Made by a program: the position numbers and the translations under genes
NCBI GenBank assembly: GCA_017852835.1
Contig: JAFMKS010000007.1
Location: forward strand, 1 to 58,583
Origin: Paracoccaceae bacterium
GTDB lineage: Bacteria > Pseudomonadota > Alphaproteobacteria > Rhodobacterales > Rhodobacteraceae
Length of the DNA: 58,583 nt
Reading direction: 5' to 3'
Part shown: positions 48,296 through 58,092 of the stretch, in pieces
Layout: each line of letters opens with the position of its first letter
Numbering within the stretch: the first letter of the stretch is position 1
The notes under the pieces: model-generated
What the model saw: the letters and a program-made list of their open reading frames with translations, nothing else
Told to the model about the DNA's origin: nothing
Database searches by the model: none

Positions 48296-49670
48296 CACGC
48301 TCATTCTCATCAATGATCAACTGTCGCTCTAACGGGGGGACAGAGCGTTGATGGCAGGATCTGCGTTCACACAATCGACAGGAAATGCCGATGGGTTCAA
48401 ATGCATCTGGTCTTGCCATATCAAGGCCGTCTGCATAAACTAACTGTTCGGCGTGTTTTATCTCGCACCCCAAGGCGATTGCGAACCTGCGCAAAGGCGC
48501 ATTGAACGAACCGCCCCCTTTGGTTACGTCCCGTGCAATGGATAGGTATCGAATGCCATCGGGTGTTTCGGCAAGTTGTCGCAAAAACTGCCCAGGTGTT
48601 TCGAAGGCACGGTGCACATTCCAAAGTGGGCATGCCCCCCCAAAACGCGCAAATTGAAGCCGTGTCGCAGAATGGCGTTTTGTGATGGTGCCTGCCTGAT
48701 CCACGCGGACGAAGAAGAATGGAATGCCATTTTTTCCAGGTCGTTGCAACGTGGACAAGCGATGGGCCACTTGTTCTATCGAGACACCAAAGTGGCTCGA
48801 CAAACGCTCTAGATCGTGGCGTTCCATGCGCGCCGTTTCCAAAAATTCTTTATATGGCATCAGGGCTGCGCCCGCGAAATAATTGGCCAAACCGATCTTG
48901 GCGATTGCGCGTGCTTCTGGGCTTTGGAAGCGTGCAAGATCAAGCGTGGCTTCCAAGAGTTTCTCATGACTTATCAAGGCCAGCTGTAAAAGGATTTGAA
49001 ACCGCGCTGTTTCTGTTGAAATGCGATTGCTGATGGTTAATATTTTGGTGTTTGGATCATAAATGCGTATTGCGTCTTGATCGCCATTTTGCACGGATAT
49101 CCCAAGCTCATGAAGCGTTTTGATGGCTTTATCATGTATCCAATCTGGGCTTTGGCGTCCTTTGGCAAATCCTTCTGCTACACGATCAACGGCGTCAATG
49201 TAATTGTCGCAGTAGTGAAAGAAATCGCGCACCTCTTCCCATGGGCTAGGTTGAAGGCGTGCATCGTCGCGCCCCAGGGCCTCATCAAGTGATGCAAGGC
49301 GTTCCTGTGTCTGTCGATAGGCGCGGTGCAAATCCAGAAATGCACGTGCAATCGACGGTGCATTTGATGCGGTTAATCGCATATCGGCTAATTGCGGTGG
49401 CGTGTCGCCAAAAATTGGATCGCTAAAGGCTTCTCTCATATCCGAAAACAGGCGTTCGTTCTCGCTTGATGAAAGTTCGGTAACATCAAAACCGAACTCT
49501 TGCGCCAATGCCAGAATAACGGTGCCAGACAGTGGGCGGTTGTTATTTTCCATCTGGTTCAGATACGGAAGAGATACGCCAAGTTTGGATGCAAAATCCT
49601 TTTGCGTTAACCCTAAGCGTTGCCGCATGTCACGCAATTTTGCGCCCGAATATAGTTTTCGATTTGCCAT
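48270..49670 (-). CDS. pccR: ScfR-family short-chain fatty acyl-CoA regulator (PccR-like)
   Basis: A 466-aa regulator. The N-terminal XRE helix-turn-helix (GAKLRDMRQRLGLTQKDFAS, then SLPYLNQMENNNRPLSG, about residues 8-65) is followed by an IrrE/ImmA-like middle and a C-terminal DUF2083 domain with a cysteine cluster (CRLCERRSC). This is the layout of ScfR proteins. In Rhodobacter sphaeroides PccR activates pccB when propionyl-CoA builds up. I start at ATG 49670 (MANRKLYSG). TTTGCAAA octamers lie just upstream of it and before pccB. Confidence 0.88.
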   Translation of the reverse strand: MANRKLYSGAKLRDMRQRLGLTQKDFASKLGVSLPYLNQMENNNRPLSGTVILALAQEFGFDVTELSSSENERLFSDMREAFSDPIFGDTPPQLADMRLTASNAPSIARAFLDLHRAYRQTQERLASLDEALGRDDARLQPSPWEEVRDFFHYCDNYIDAVDRVAEGFAKGRQSPDWIHDKAIKTLHELGISVQNGDQDAIRIYDPNTKILTISNRISTETARFQILLQLALISHEKLLEATLDLARFQSPEARAIAKIGLANYFAGAALMPYKEFLETARMERHDLERLSSHFGVSIEQVAHRLSTLQRPGKNGIPFFFVRVDQAGTITKRHSATRLQFARFGGACPLWNVHRAFETPGQFLRQLAETPDGIRYLSIARDVTKGGGSFNAPLRRFAIALGCEIKHAEQLVYADGLDMARPDAFEPIGISCRLCERRSCHQRSVPPLERQLIIDENERAMLPYRVR

Positions 49671-49678
49671 GTTCGCAG

Positions 49679-49718
49679 TTTGCACGATTTGCAAACCAAT
49701 GTCAGCAAAGTTTGCAAA
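49679..49718 (-). promoter_or_regulatory. TTTGCAAA-type operators upstream of pccR
   Basis: TTTGCACG (49679-49686), TTTGCAAA (49688-49695) and TTTGCAAA (49711-49718) lie within 50 nt of the pccR start. These match the octamer bound by PccR, so autoregulation is likely. The last octamer abuts the stop of the upstream MFS gene. Confidence 0.6.
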
Positions 49719-49719
49719 C

Positions 49720-50937
49720 TTAATCCGCTGTTAGTGTTTGGTTGCGTTTTATCACCAGCAGGATCAGTAAAATACCAATAAAAACGGACAGCCACATAAG
49801 CGCGATTAAGGCAAGGTCCCCTGAACCCATGTGCAATACGGGGCCTGCCAATGCCGATAATGCGGCCCCACCACCAATCATCATCGCACTGCCAAGTCCT
49901 GATGCAGTGCCGGCCAACTCTGGTTTAATTGCTAACATGCCGGCGGTTGCGTTTGGAATGCTCATCCCGTTACCAAGGCCGACAAATGTCATAAATCCAA
50001 AAAAGCTAAGCGCGCTGCCGTATCCCAGTGCGCTGATTGCGAACGATAGGGACATGCCAAAAAGTGCAAGCGCCAGGCCATAAAGGACCATCAAATCAAT
50101 CCCAATCGACTTGGAATAGCGACCCGCAATAAAGTTGCCAAAGAAATAACCAAAGGCAGGTGCGCCCAGAAATAATCCAACGCTTTGCGGATCAAGGGCA
50201 TAGACCTCGGCGCCGACTGCGGGTGCCCCGCCAAGGTATACAAAAAACGCCCCAGATCCAAATGCCGAAGCAAGGCAATATCCCCAGAACCGTTTTGACG
50301 TCAGAAGGATTGGATAATTTTGAAACTGCCCCAAAATGGATTTATCACTGACCGGTGCGGTTTCACCCTGATCAAAATAGCTCAGCATCAGCATGATCAA
50401 CCCAAGGCCAGCCAAAACAAAAAATGTGCCCTCCCAGCCAAAGTTTGTGTCAATGAAACCGCCCAAGGCGGGGCTGAACATTGGAACAACGGCCATGCCC
50501 ATGGTGACATAGGCAATGCGCGATCCAGAGCTGGCAGTGTCCGTTGTGTCGCGAACAATCGCGCGCGAGACTATCATACAGGTCGCGGCAACAGATTGGA
50601 TTGCGCGATACATCAAAAACGTTTCAAAGCTCTGCGCATAGGCGCAACTGATGGATGCAATCACAAAGATAATCAACGAAACTTGGACAATTTTGCGCCG
50701 ACCCATACGATCGGAAATGGGGCCAGCAAACACTTGGAAAAGAGCGCTGGTGCCAAGGTAAACACCGACAGACAAACCCATCGCAGCAGGTGTTGTCGAA
50801 AACTCTATCGCCATCAGCGGAAGACTAGGCAAATAAATATTCATCGCCAGCGCCGAGATTGAGGCCAGCAAAACAAGGGTCAGCATTGTTGGTTGTGTGG
50901 TGCGATCAAAGAAACGCGCGGCTGGAAAATTGTCCAT
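49720..50937 (-). CDS. Bcr/CflA-type multidrug efflux MFS transporter
   Basis: A 405-aa carrier with 12 predicted membrane segments. NIYLPSLPLMAIEFSTTPAAMGLSVGVYL and the loop GPISDRMGRRKIVQVSL (MFS motif A) match the Bcr/CflA drug-H+ antiporter family. The physiological substrate is unknown. It is divergent from pccB and upstream of pccR on the same strand, so the PccR octamers between 50988 and 51043 could affect it too. Confidence 0.87.
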   Translation of the reverse strand: MDNFPAARFFDRTTQPTMLTLVLLASISALAMNIYLPSLPLMAIEFSTTPAAMGLSVGVYLGTSALFQVFAGPISDRMGRRKIVQVSLIIFVIASISCAYAQSFETFLMYRAIQSVAATCMIVSRAIVRDTTDTASSGSRIAYVTMGMAVVPMFSPALGGFIDTNFGWEGTFFVLAGLGLIMLMLSYFDQGETAPVSDKSILGQFQNYPILLTSKRFWGYCLASAFGSGAFFVYLGGAPAVGAEVYALDPQSVGLFLGAPAFGYFFGNFIAGRYSKSIGIDLMVLYGLALALFGMSLSFAISALGYGSALSFFGFMTFVGLGNGMSIPNATAGMLAIKPELAGTASGLGSAMMIGGGAALSALAGPVLHMGSGDLALIALMWLSVFIGILLILLVIKRNQTLTAD

Positions 50938-50987
50938 ACGAAACAGCTAGAACCTTCGTTCTGGGTTGTCCATGTGAAAACACAATA

Positions 50988-51043
50988 TTTGCAAATTCGC
51001 AAATTAGCAAAAAATGATTTACATAAATTTGCAAATTTGCCGA
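50988..51043 (+). promoter_or_regulatory. PccR-type octamer arrays upstream of pccB
   Basis: Cluster 1 has three octamers head to tail with no spacing: TTTGCAAA (50988-50995), TTCGCAAA (50996-51003) and TTAGCAAA (51004-51011). Cluster 2 is TTTGCAAA (51028-51035) followed by TTTGCCGA (51036-51043). The known motif is paired TTTGCAAA. The -35/-10 elements nearby are poor, which fits an activated promoter. Confidence 0.65.
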
Positions 51044-51059
51044 AAAAGCCTTGGTAATG

Positions 51060-51071
51060 CTGCAGGTGCAG
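51060..51071 (+). promoter_or_regulatory. PhaR-like box in the pccB leader
   Basis: CTGC-AGGT-GCAG has the CTGC-N3/4-GCAG form of PhaR sites, 34 nt before the pccB start and 17 nt after the PccR octamers. Binding by PhaR is inference. Confidence 0.4.
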
Positions 51072-51104
51072 TGTAAGCAGGCTGAAACGAAAAAAGAGGT
51101 TGCT

Positions 51105-52637
51105 ATGAAAGATATTTTGCAAGAGCTGGAAGATCGCCGTGGTGCCGCGCGTGTGGGCGGTGGTCAAAAGCGCATTGATGCACAGCATTCAAAAGGCAAA
51201 CTAACCGCGCGTGAGCGTATCGAACTTTTGCTCGACGAAGGCAGCTTTGAAGAGTTTGACATGTTTGTTGCACACCGCTGCACCGATTTTGGCATGGAAA
51301 ATCAACGCCCTGCTGGCGATGGTGTTGTGACGGGATGGGGCACCATCAATGGTCGCATGGTTTATGTGTTCTCTCAGGACTTTACAGTTCTGGGCGGTTC
51401 CGTATCTGCGACGCATGCGCAAAAGATTTGCAAAATTATGGATATGGCCGTCGAAAATGGCGCACCTGTGATTGGTTTGAACGATTCTGGGGGCGCGCGT
51501 ATTCAAGAGGGCGTGGACAGCCTTGCGGGGTATGGCGAAGTCTTTAAACGCAACATTCAGGCCTCTGGCGTTGTGCCACAGATTTCTGTGATTATGGGCC
51601 CATGTGCGGGTGGTGCAGTATATTCACCTGCGATGACGGACTTTATCTTTATGGTCAAGGACAGCTCTTACATGTTTGTGACGGGTCCTGATGTTGTTAA
51701 AACAGTGACAAACGAAGTTGTCACGGCAGAAGAGCTGGGCGGTGCGTCCACGCACACAAAAAAATCATCTGTTGCAGATGGTGCATTTGAAAACGAAGTT
51801 GAAGCGCTAAGCGAAGTGCGCCGTTTGGTTGATTTCCTGCCACTGAACAACCGCGATAAAGCGCCTGTGCGCCCTTTCTTTGATGAACCTGGCCGTGTTG
51901 AGGCGTCATTGGATACATTGGTTCCTGACAACCCCAACACGCCATATGACATGAAAGAGCTGATCACAAAATTGGCGGATGAAGGTGACTTTTACGAAAT
52001 CCAAGAGGAGTTTGCGAAAAACATCATCACAGGTTTTGTGCGCCTAGAGGGACAAACAGTGGGCGTCGTTGCCAACCAACCAATGGTTTTGGCGGGATGC
52101 TTGGACATCGACAGCGCTCGTAAGGCTGCGCGCTTTGTGCGTTTCTGTGATGCGTTTGAAATTCCAATCCTGACATTGATTGACGTTCCTGGTTTCTTGC
52201 CTGGTAAATCACAGGAATATGATGGGATTATCAAACACGGTGCAAAACTGCTGTTCGCTTATGGTGAAGCAACCGTTCCAAAAGTGACCGTAATCACGCG
52301 TAAAGCATACGGTGGTGCCTATGTTGTGATGTCCTCTAAACATCTGCGGGGTGATTTCAACTACGCGTGGCCAACTGCGGAAATCGCGGTAATGGGTGCC
52401 AAAGGCGCGACTGAAATTATCCACCGTGCGGATTTGGGCGATGCCGATAAAATTGCACAGTACACAGCGGATTATGAAGATCGCTTTGCAAACCCATTTG
52501 TTGCTGCCGAACGCGGTTTCGTGGACGAGGTTATTCAACCCCGTTCAACACGCAAACGGGTGGCACGTGCCTTTGCATCTTTGCGCAACAAAAAGGCGCA
52601 AAACCCGTGGAAAAAGCACGACAACATTCCGCTATAA
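51105..52637 (+). CDS. pccB: Propionyl-CoA carboxylase beta subunit
   Basis: The carboxyltransferase (510 aa) that turns propionyl-CoA into (S)-methylmalonyl-CoA with PccA. The biotin-binding/acyl-CoA domains show [46 protein letters not shown] and, in the second half, [20 protein letters not shown] and [19 protein letters not shown] 51105 has AGAGG 5 nt upstream. It starts the gene set pccB, two small genes, pccA. Confidence 0.94.
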   Translation: MKDILQELEDRRGAARVGGGQKRIDAQHSKGKLTARERIELLLDEGSFEEFDMFVAHRCTDFGMENQRPAGDGVVTGWGTINGRMVYVFSQDFTVLGGSVSATHAQKICKIMDMAVENGAPVIGLNDSGGARIQEGVDSLAGYGEVFKRNIQASGVVPQISVIMGPCAGGAVYSPAMTDFIFMVKDSSYMFVTGPDVVKTVTNEVVTAEELGGASTHTKKSSVADGAFENEVEALSEVRRLVDFLPLNNRDKAPVRPFFDEPGRVEASLDTLVPDNPNTPYDMKELITKLADEGDFYEIQEEFAKNIITGFVRLEGQTVGVVANQPMVLAGCLDIDSARKAARFVRFCDAFEIPILTLIDVPGFLPGKSQEYDGIIKHGAKLLFAYGEATVPKVTVITRKAYGGAYVVMSSKHLRGDFNYAWPTAEIAVMGAKGATEIIHRADLGDADKIAQYTADYEDRFANPFVAAERGFVDEVIQPRSTRKRVARAFASLRNKKAQNPWKKHDNIPL

Positions 52638-52677
52638 AATGACTTGGATGACTAGCGACATAAACGGTGAATACATC

Positions 52678-52983
52678 ATGGCGCGGCGCTTGCCGGCGCG
52701 CTTTGATCTCTGTGTAGAAACGACACTGCCGTTGATGTCACGTCGCAAATTGGCCTTGCAAATCCGTCAGGATATGTGGCGCGTTTTGCAAAATCTGCGG
52801 GGCTTTTTACCCGCGGTATCGGTGACGCGTTTGGGTGATGGGGTGCAGGTGCGTGCAGGTGGTCAATTCACCTGTCCTGTCCATATTCCCTCTGCCGAGG
52901 CGAAATTGCGCGACATGCTGAATGACGCTGCGCGTCGTCAGCGTTGGTCAAACTTTGCAAAACGAAAGGGTGCATCATGCTAA
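52678..52983 (+). CDS. Small conserved protein between pccB and pccA (1)
   Basis: A 101-aa basic protein (ARRLPARFDLCVETTLPLMSRRKLALQIRQD) of unknown function. Relatives carry a similar frame at this site. It has no signal peptide or membrane segment. I prefer ATG 52678 (GGTGA upstream) over 52639. Its stop overlaps the next start by 7 nt, so the two are co-translated. Its place in the operon suggests a role with propionyl-CoA carboxylase, but nothing shows it. Confidence 0.75.
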   Translation: MARRLPARFDLCVETTLPLMSRRKLALQIRQDMWRVLQNLRGFLPAVSVTRLGDGVQVRAGGQFTCPVHIPSAEAKLRDMLNDAARRQRWSNFAKRKGASC

Positions 52984-53327
52984 AGCATCGCGGATTTCCA
53001 GGACGCCTTCCGGGGACGGATTTTCAATTCACGATCCGTCGTCCAAACCCAAAAGGTGTCACGCCGATCGCTGCACGTGAACGTTTCCGCGATCGCAAAC
53101 CTGCGGACCGCCGTGCAGATGCAGGTTTTGTAACCGCCCTTGTGCAACATTTTTGGGATCAACCGTTTAAGCGCGGCAATTTAGATGCAGGGCGGCTTAG
53201 CTGGCTTTTTGGTCGCGAAGTCAAACCCTACGACGATCCCTTTGATCCAGAAGATTACGAAGCGCTTCTGATTTTGGATTTGAACTTAATCAAAGCCAAT
53301 TTCCCAGACGCCTTCGAACCCGAATAA
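52977..53327 (+). CDS. Small conserved protein between pccB and pccA (2)
   Basis: A 116-aa soluble protein of unknown function. It has an N-terminal basic part (RGFPGRLPGTDFQFTIRRPNPKG) and an acidic C-terminus (YDDPFDPEDYEALLILDLNLIKANFPDAFEPE). AAAGGGTG lies 4 nt before the ATG. It ends 15 nt before pccA, so it is in the same transcript. Confidence 0.78.
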   Translation: MLKHRGFPGRLPGTDFQFTIRRPNPKGVTPIAARERFRDRKPADRRADAGFVTALVQHFWDQPFKRGNLDAGRLSWLFGREVKPYDDPFDPEDYEALLILDLNLIKANFPDAFEPE

Positions 53328-53342
53328 GAAAGGAACAGAGAC

Positions 53343-55343
53343 ATGTTCGATAAAATTTTGATTGCTAACCGTGGCGAAATCGCCTGCCGCGTGATTAAGA
53401 CAGCCCGCAAAATGGGCATCAAAACCGTTGCAATTTATTCTGATGCTGACCGCAATGCATTGCACGTTGAAATGGCAGACGAAGCGGTCCACATCGGCCC
53501 ACCACCTGCGAACCAATCTTATATCGTGATTGATAAAGTGATGGAGGCGATCAAGGCGACAGGCGCCCAGGCGGTACATCCAGGTTACGGGTTCCTCTCC
53601 GAAAACCCAAAATTTGCAGAAGCCTTGGCCGCCGCAAATGTTGCATTCATCGGCCCACCTGTTGGTGCGATTGAAAGCATGGGTGACAAAATCACATCCA
53701 AAAAGATCGCCCAAGAGGCAGGCGTTTCAACCGTGCCTGGTTATATGGGATTGATCGAGGATGCAGATGAGGCCGTGAAAATCAGCCAACAAATCGGATA
53801 TCCTGTCATGATCAAGGCATCTGCCGGTGGTGGTGGTAAAGGCATGCGGATTGCGTGGAATGATGAGGAAGCGCGCGAAGGCTTCCAATCCTCTAAAAAC
53901 GAGGCGGCAAACAGCTTTGGCGATGATCGTATCTTTATCGAAAAATTCGTGACACAGCCGCGCCACATCGAAATTCAGGTTTTGGCTGATGCGCATGGAA
54001 ATTGTATTTACCTAAACGAACGCGAGTGTTCGATCCAGCGTCGGAACCAAAAGGTTGTTGAAGAAGCGCCAAGCCCATTTTTGGATGAGGCAACGCGTAA
54101 AGCGATGGGTGAACAATCCTGTGCGTTGGCCAAGGCCGTTGGATATGCATCCGCTGGTACGGTTGAATTTATCGTTGATGGGGATCGCAATTTTTACTTC
54201 CTAGAAATGAACACACGTTTGCAGGTGGAACACCCTGTGACCGAATTGATCACGGGTGTTGATTTGGTTGAACAGATGATCCGCGTTGCAAATGGCGAAC
54301 CGCTGTCAATCACGCAGGATGATGTGAAAATCAACGGCTGGGCGATTGAAAACCGTCTTTATGCCGAAGACCCTTATCGTAACTTCCTGCCATCCATTGG
54401 GCGCCTGACACGTTACCGTCCCCCTGCGGAAGAGGCGACAGAAACGGCAGTTGTGCGCAACGACACCGGCGTGTTTGAGGGGGGCGAAATCAGCATGTAT
54501 TACGATCCAATGATTGCAAAACTATGTACATGGGCCCCAACCCGTGCAGATGCAATCGAGGAAATGCGCATCGCCCTTGATCGGTTCGAGCTTGAGGGGA
54601 TCGGTCATAACCTACCATTCTTGGCCGCTGTGATGGATCATTCGAAATTTACATCGGGTGACATGACGACAGCCTTCATTGCCGAAGAATATCCAGACGG
54701 GTTCCAAGGCGTTGAATTGAATGAGGCTGAGTTGCGTCGAATCGCGGCCTCTGCCGCTGCGATGAACCGCGTTGCGGAAATTCGTCGTACGAAAATTTCG
54801 GGCCGCATGGACAACCACGAACGTCGCGTGGGCGACAATTGGGTGGTGAGTCTGCAGGGTGAAAAATTTGCCGTATCCGTTGCCGCCGATACGGATGGGT
54901 CAACCGTCACCTTCGAGGACGGTGCATCACTGCGTGTCGAGGGGGATTGGACGCCTGGCATGATGCTGGCCGATATGACAGTTGATGGCGCACCATTGGT
55001 TATGAAGGTGGGCAAAATCACGGGCGGTTTCCGTATCCGCAATCGTGGCGCCGATCTAAAGGTGCATGTGCGTTCACCACGTCAGGCGGAATTGGCCCTG
55101 CATATGATCGAAAAATTACCACCAGACACATCCAAAATGTTGCTCTGCCCCATGCCGGGTCTGATCGTCAAAGTTGACGTTGAAGTTGGACAAGAGGTGC
55201 AAGAGGGGCAGGCGCTTTGTACAGTTGAGGCGATGAAAATGGAAAACATTTTGCGCGCTGAACGCAAAGGTGTTGTTTCCAAAATCAACGCAGCTGCAGG
55301 CGATAGTTTAGCAGTTGACGACATTATCATGGAATTTGAGTGA
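53343..55343 (+). CDS. pccA: Propionyl-CoA carboxylase alpha subunit (biotin carboxylase/BCCP)
   Basis: A 666-aa fusion. An ATP-grasp biotin carboxylase (LIANRGEIACRVIKTARKMG, KASAGGGGKGMRIAW, MNTRLQVEHPVTE) precedes a BT linker and a C-terminal biotinyl domain with the biotinylated lysine in VEAMKMENIL. It carboxylates biotin for transfer to propionyl-CoA by PccB. AAAGGAACAGAG precedes the ATG. Confidence 0.96.
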   Translation: MFDKILIANRGEIACRVIKTARKMGIKTVAIYSDADRNALHVEMADEAVHIGPPPANQSYIVIDKVMEAIKATGAQAVHPGYGFLSENPKFAEALAAANVAFIGPPVGAIESMGDKITSKKIAQEAGVSTVPGYMGLIEDADEAVKISQQIGYPVMIKASAGGGGKGMRIAWNDEEAREGFQSSKNEAANSFGDDRIFIEKFVTQPRHIEIQVLADAHGNCIYLNERECSIQRRNQKVVEEAPSPFLDEATRKAMGEQSCALAKAVGYASAGTVEFIVDGDRNFYFLEMNTRLQVEHPVTELITGVDLVEQMIRVANGEPLSITQDDVKINGWAIENRLYAEDPYRNFLPSIGRLTRYRPPAEEATETAVVRNDTGVFEGGEISMYYDPMIAKLCTWAPTRADAIEEMRIALDRFELEGIGHNLPFLAAVMDHSKFTSGDMTTAFIAEEYPDGFQGVELNEAELRRIAASAAAMNRVAEIRRTKISGRMDNHERRVGDNWVVSLQGEKFAVSVAADTDGSTVTFEDGASLRVEGDWTPGMMLADMTVDGAPLVMKVGKITGGFRIRNRGADLKVHVRSPRQAELALHMIEKLPPDTSKMLLCPMPGLIVKVDVEVGQEVQEGQALCTVEAMKMENILRAERKGVVSKINAAAGDSLAVDDIIMEFE

Positions 55344-55374
55344 TCACATCACGTGACATAAGTGCGGGAATGCG

Positions 55375-55800
55375 TCAGTTATCTTGGCGCATTTCCTGCT
55401 GTCGCATCGGCATTTTGTCGATGGTGCGTGAAATTTCGCGAATGTCCCATGGAAATGGTTTGCGCAAGGCCTTGTGCCCGTCTTTTCCGATCAGCAATAT
55501 CATAAAGCCATGGGGCCGAAATGTTGTGCGCAGCTTTGATTTCATCGCAGGATTGGTATCGATTGCAACCACCACATCACGGTCCCGCAATGCCTCAACT
55601 TCTTCGTTGATCATGGCCAATTGGTCTTGGAACCGTGGATCACGGTCGGAATTTGCAAAAACCACCAGGACACGGTTTTGCCATTCATATGCGCCGATAT
55701 CGGTGCTTGGCGTAACATCAAGGAATATCGTGTCAGCGTCGCTTGCAACAACTTGGCTTGCACAAAAGGCGGCAAATAAGATGGATGTAACGAATTTCAT
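55375..55800 (-). CDS. Exported DUF4174-like protein
   Basis: A 141-aa secreted protein. The signal peptide is about 1-18 (MKFVTSILFAAFCASQVVA). The mature part (YEWQNRVLVVFANSDRDPRFQDQLAM, then PHGFMILLIGKDGHKALRKPFPW) fits DUF4174, which has a thioredoxin-like look without a CxxC. Function unknown. ATG 55800 has GGAG 5 nt upstream. It is convergent with pccA and divergent from the mutase gene. Confidence 0.8.
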   Translation of the reverse strand: MKFVTSILFAAFCASQVVASDADTIFLDVTPSTDIGAYEWQNRVLVVFANSDRDPRFQDQLAMINEEVEALRDRDVVVAIDTNPAMKSKLRTTFRPHGFMILLIGKDGHKALRKPFPWDIREISRTIDKMPMRQQEMRQDN

Positions 55801-55927
55801 GGCTGCTCCCTTTCTCTCAAAGATAGGGGGTGCAGATACGAATGCAAAGAGGGCACAGAGTTTTTGTGCCTGATAATTGACTGCGCTGAGCGAGATGTTT
55901 CGAACGCCGCGCAAAAAGGAGAGCGAT

Positions 55928-58057
55928 ATGACGCAAGATAAAGACACATGGCGCAAACAAGCCGAGAAAGAGCTTCGCGGGCGCCCGCTTGATGATCTTA
56001 CATGGAACACGCTTGAGGGTATCCCTGTATCGCCGCTTTATACCGCCGATGATGTGGCGGGGCTGGATCATATGAATACGATGCCCGGGATCGAACCCTT
56101 TACCCGCGGCGTGCGCGCCACGATGTATACAGGGCGTCCATGGACCATCCGTCAATACGCGGGCTTTTCCACGGCTGAAGAATCAAACGCGTTTTATCGG
56201 CGCGCCTTGGCTGCGGGTCAGCAGGGTGTTTCCGTGGCCTTTGATTTGGCGACACACCGTGGATACGACAGCGATCATGAACGTGTGATTGGGGATGTCG
56301 GCAAAGCGGGCGTTGCAATCGACAGTATTGAAGACATGAAGATCCTATTCGACGGAATCCCGTTGGATAAGGTGTCTGTGTCTATGACAATGAACGGCGC
56401 TGTGATCCCCGTATTGGCGAATTTCATCGTTACTGGCGAAGAGCAGGGGCATGATCGTTCCGTCCTATCAGGCACCATTCAAAACGACATTTTGAAAGAG
56501 TTCATGGTGCGTAACACCTATGTCTATCCACCTGAACCATCGATGCGTATCATCGCGGATATCATCGAATATACGTCCAATGAAATGCCGAAATTCAACT
56601 CAATCTCGATCTCGGGCTACCACATGCAAGAGGCGGGCGCGAACCTGGTTCAGGAATTGGCCTATACCCTTGCAGACGGTAAAGAATACGTCAAAACCGC
56701 CATGGCGCGCGGTATGGATATTGATAAATTTGCAGGCCGCTTGTCCTTTTTCTTCGCCATTGGCATGAACTTCTTTATGGAGGCTGCGAAACTGCGCGCG
56801 GCGCGTTTGTTGTGGCATCGCATCATGGATGATTTGGGTGCGAAAGATCCACGTTCAAAAATGTTGCGCACACACTGCCAAACATCTGGTGTATCGCTGC
56901 AGGAACAGGACCCCTACAACAACGTTATCCGCACCGCGTATGAGGCGATGTCTGCGGTTTTGGGGGGCACACAGTCACTGCACACAAATGCGTTGGACGA
57001 GGCGATCGCCCTGCCCACTGATTTTTCAGCGCGTATTGCCCGCAACACCCAGTTGATCTTGCAAGAGGAAACAGGCGTGACGAATGTGGTCGATCCATTG
57101 GCAGGGTCGTATTACGTTGAAAAACTGACGGCTGATTTGGCGGATGCTGCATGGAAATTGATCGAAGAGGTCGATGAAATGGGCGGCATGACCAAGGCCG
57201 TGGCCAGCGGTATGCCAAAACTGCGGATCGAGGAAACCGCCGCGCGTCGTCAGGCGGACATTGACCGCGGTGATCAAGTGATTGTGGGTGTGAATAAATA
57301 CCGTCTGGAAAAAGAGGACGAGATTGACATTCTGGACGTTGATAACGTGGCGGTTCGCGAGGCGCAGATTGCGCGTCTGGAAAACATCCGCCGCACACGC
57401 GATCAAGCAAAATGCGAGGCTGCGTTGGCCGAACTTAGCCGCCGCGCCGCTGAAGGTGGAAACCTATTGGAAGCCGCGGTCGAAGCGGCCCGCGCACGTG
57501 CCTCTGTAGGAGAGATTTCAATGGCAATGGAAAATGTATTCGGACGTCATCGAGCCGAAGTAAAAACGCTTGCCGGGGTTTATGGTGCCGCATACGAAGG
57601 TGATGAAGATTTCGCAGCGATCCAAAAATCGGTCGAAAATTTTGCCGAGGAGGAAGGCCGCCGTCCCCGTATGTTGGTTGTGAAAATGGGTCAGGACGGT
57701 CATGACCGTGGCGCCAAAGTCATTGCAACGGCCTTTGCGGATATCGGATTTGACGTGGATGTTGGACCCTTGTTCCAAACTCCAGAAGAAGCCGCACAAG
57801 ATGCCATTGACAACGATGTGCATGTGATTGGCATTTCATCACAAGCCGCAGGTCACAAAACACTGGCCCCACGTTTGATTGAAGTTCTTAAGGAACGCGA
57901 TGCAGGTGACATTTTGGTGATCTGTGGCGGTGTGATACCGCAGCAGGATTATGATTTCCTCAAATCCGCAGGGGTGAAGGCGATTTTTGGACCTGGAACG
58001 AATATTCCAAATGCCGCCCAAGAAATTCTGGATCTGATCCGCGAAGCGCACGATTAA
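55928..58057 (+). CDS. mcm: Methylmalonyl-CoA mutase (adenosylcobalamin-dependent)
   Basis: Converts (R)-methylmalonyl-CoA to succinyl-CoA, the last step of propionyl-CoA assimilation. The 709-aa single-chain enzyme has the substrate barrel ([21 protein letters not shown], then [18 protein letters not shown]) and a C-terminal B12 domain with the cobalt-ligand motif DGHDRGAKV at about 590-598. ATG 55928 has AAAGGAGAG upstream. No epimerase is visible here. Confidence 0.96.
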   Translation: MTQDKDTWRKQAEKELRGRPLDDLTWNTLEGIPVSPLYTADDVAGLDHMNTMPGIEPFTRGVRATMYTGRPWTIRQYAGFSTAEESNAFYRRALAAGQQGVSVAFDLATHRGYDSDHERVIGDVGKAGVAIDSIEDMKILFDGIPLDKVSVSMTMNGAVIPVLANFIVTGEEQGHDRSVLSGTIQNDILKEFMVRNTYVYPPEPSMRIIADIIEYTSNEMPKFNSISISGYHMQEAGANLVQELAYTLADGKEYVKTAMARGMDIDKFAGRLSFFFAIGMNFFMEAAKLRAARLLWHRIMDDLGAKDPRSKMLRTHCQTSGVSLQEQDPYNNVIRTAYEAMSAVLGGTQSLHTNALDEAIALPTDFSARIARNTQLILQEETGVTNVVDPLAGSYYVEKLTADLADAAWKLIEEVDEMGGMTKAVASGMPKLRIEETAARRQADIDRGDQVIVGVNKYRLEKEDEIDILDVDNVAVREAQIARLENIRRTRDQAKCEAALAELSRRAAEGGNLLEAAVEAARARASVGEISMAMENVFGRHRAEVKTLAGVYGAAYEGDEDFAAIQKSVENFAEEEGRRPRMLVVKMGQDGHDRGAKVIATAFADIGFDVDVGPLFQTPEEAAQDAIDNDVHVIGISSQAAGHKTLAPRLIEVLKERDAGDILVICGGVIPQQDYDFLKSAGVKAIFGPGTNIPNAAQEILDLIREAHD

Positions 58058-58062
58058 AACGA

Positions 58063-58092
58063 AAAACCCCGCCAATTGGCGGGGTTTTGTTT
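58063..58092. terminator. Strong terminator after the mutase gene
   Basis: An 11-bp perfect stem (58063-58073 with 58078-58088, core CCCCGCC/GGCGGGG) with an AATT loop runs into TTTTGTTT. The A-run on the left makes it usable for the convergent gene at the right edge too. Confidence 0.93.

Noticed and set aside
55340-55365. Palindrome TCACGTGA after the pccA stop
   Set aside because: It is eight bases only, with no repeat elsewhere noticed; expected by chance in a window this size.
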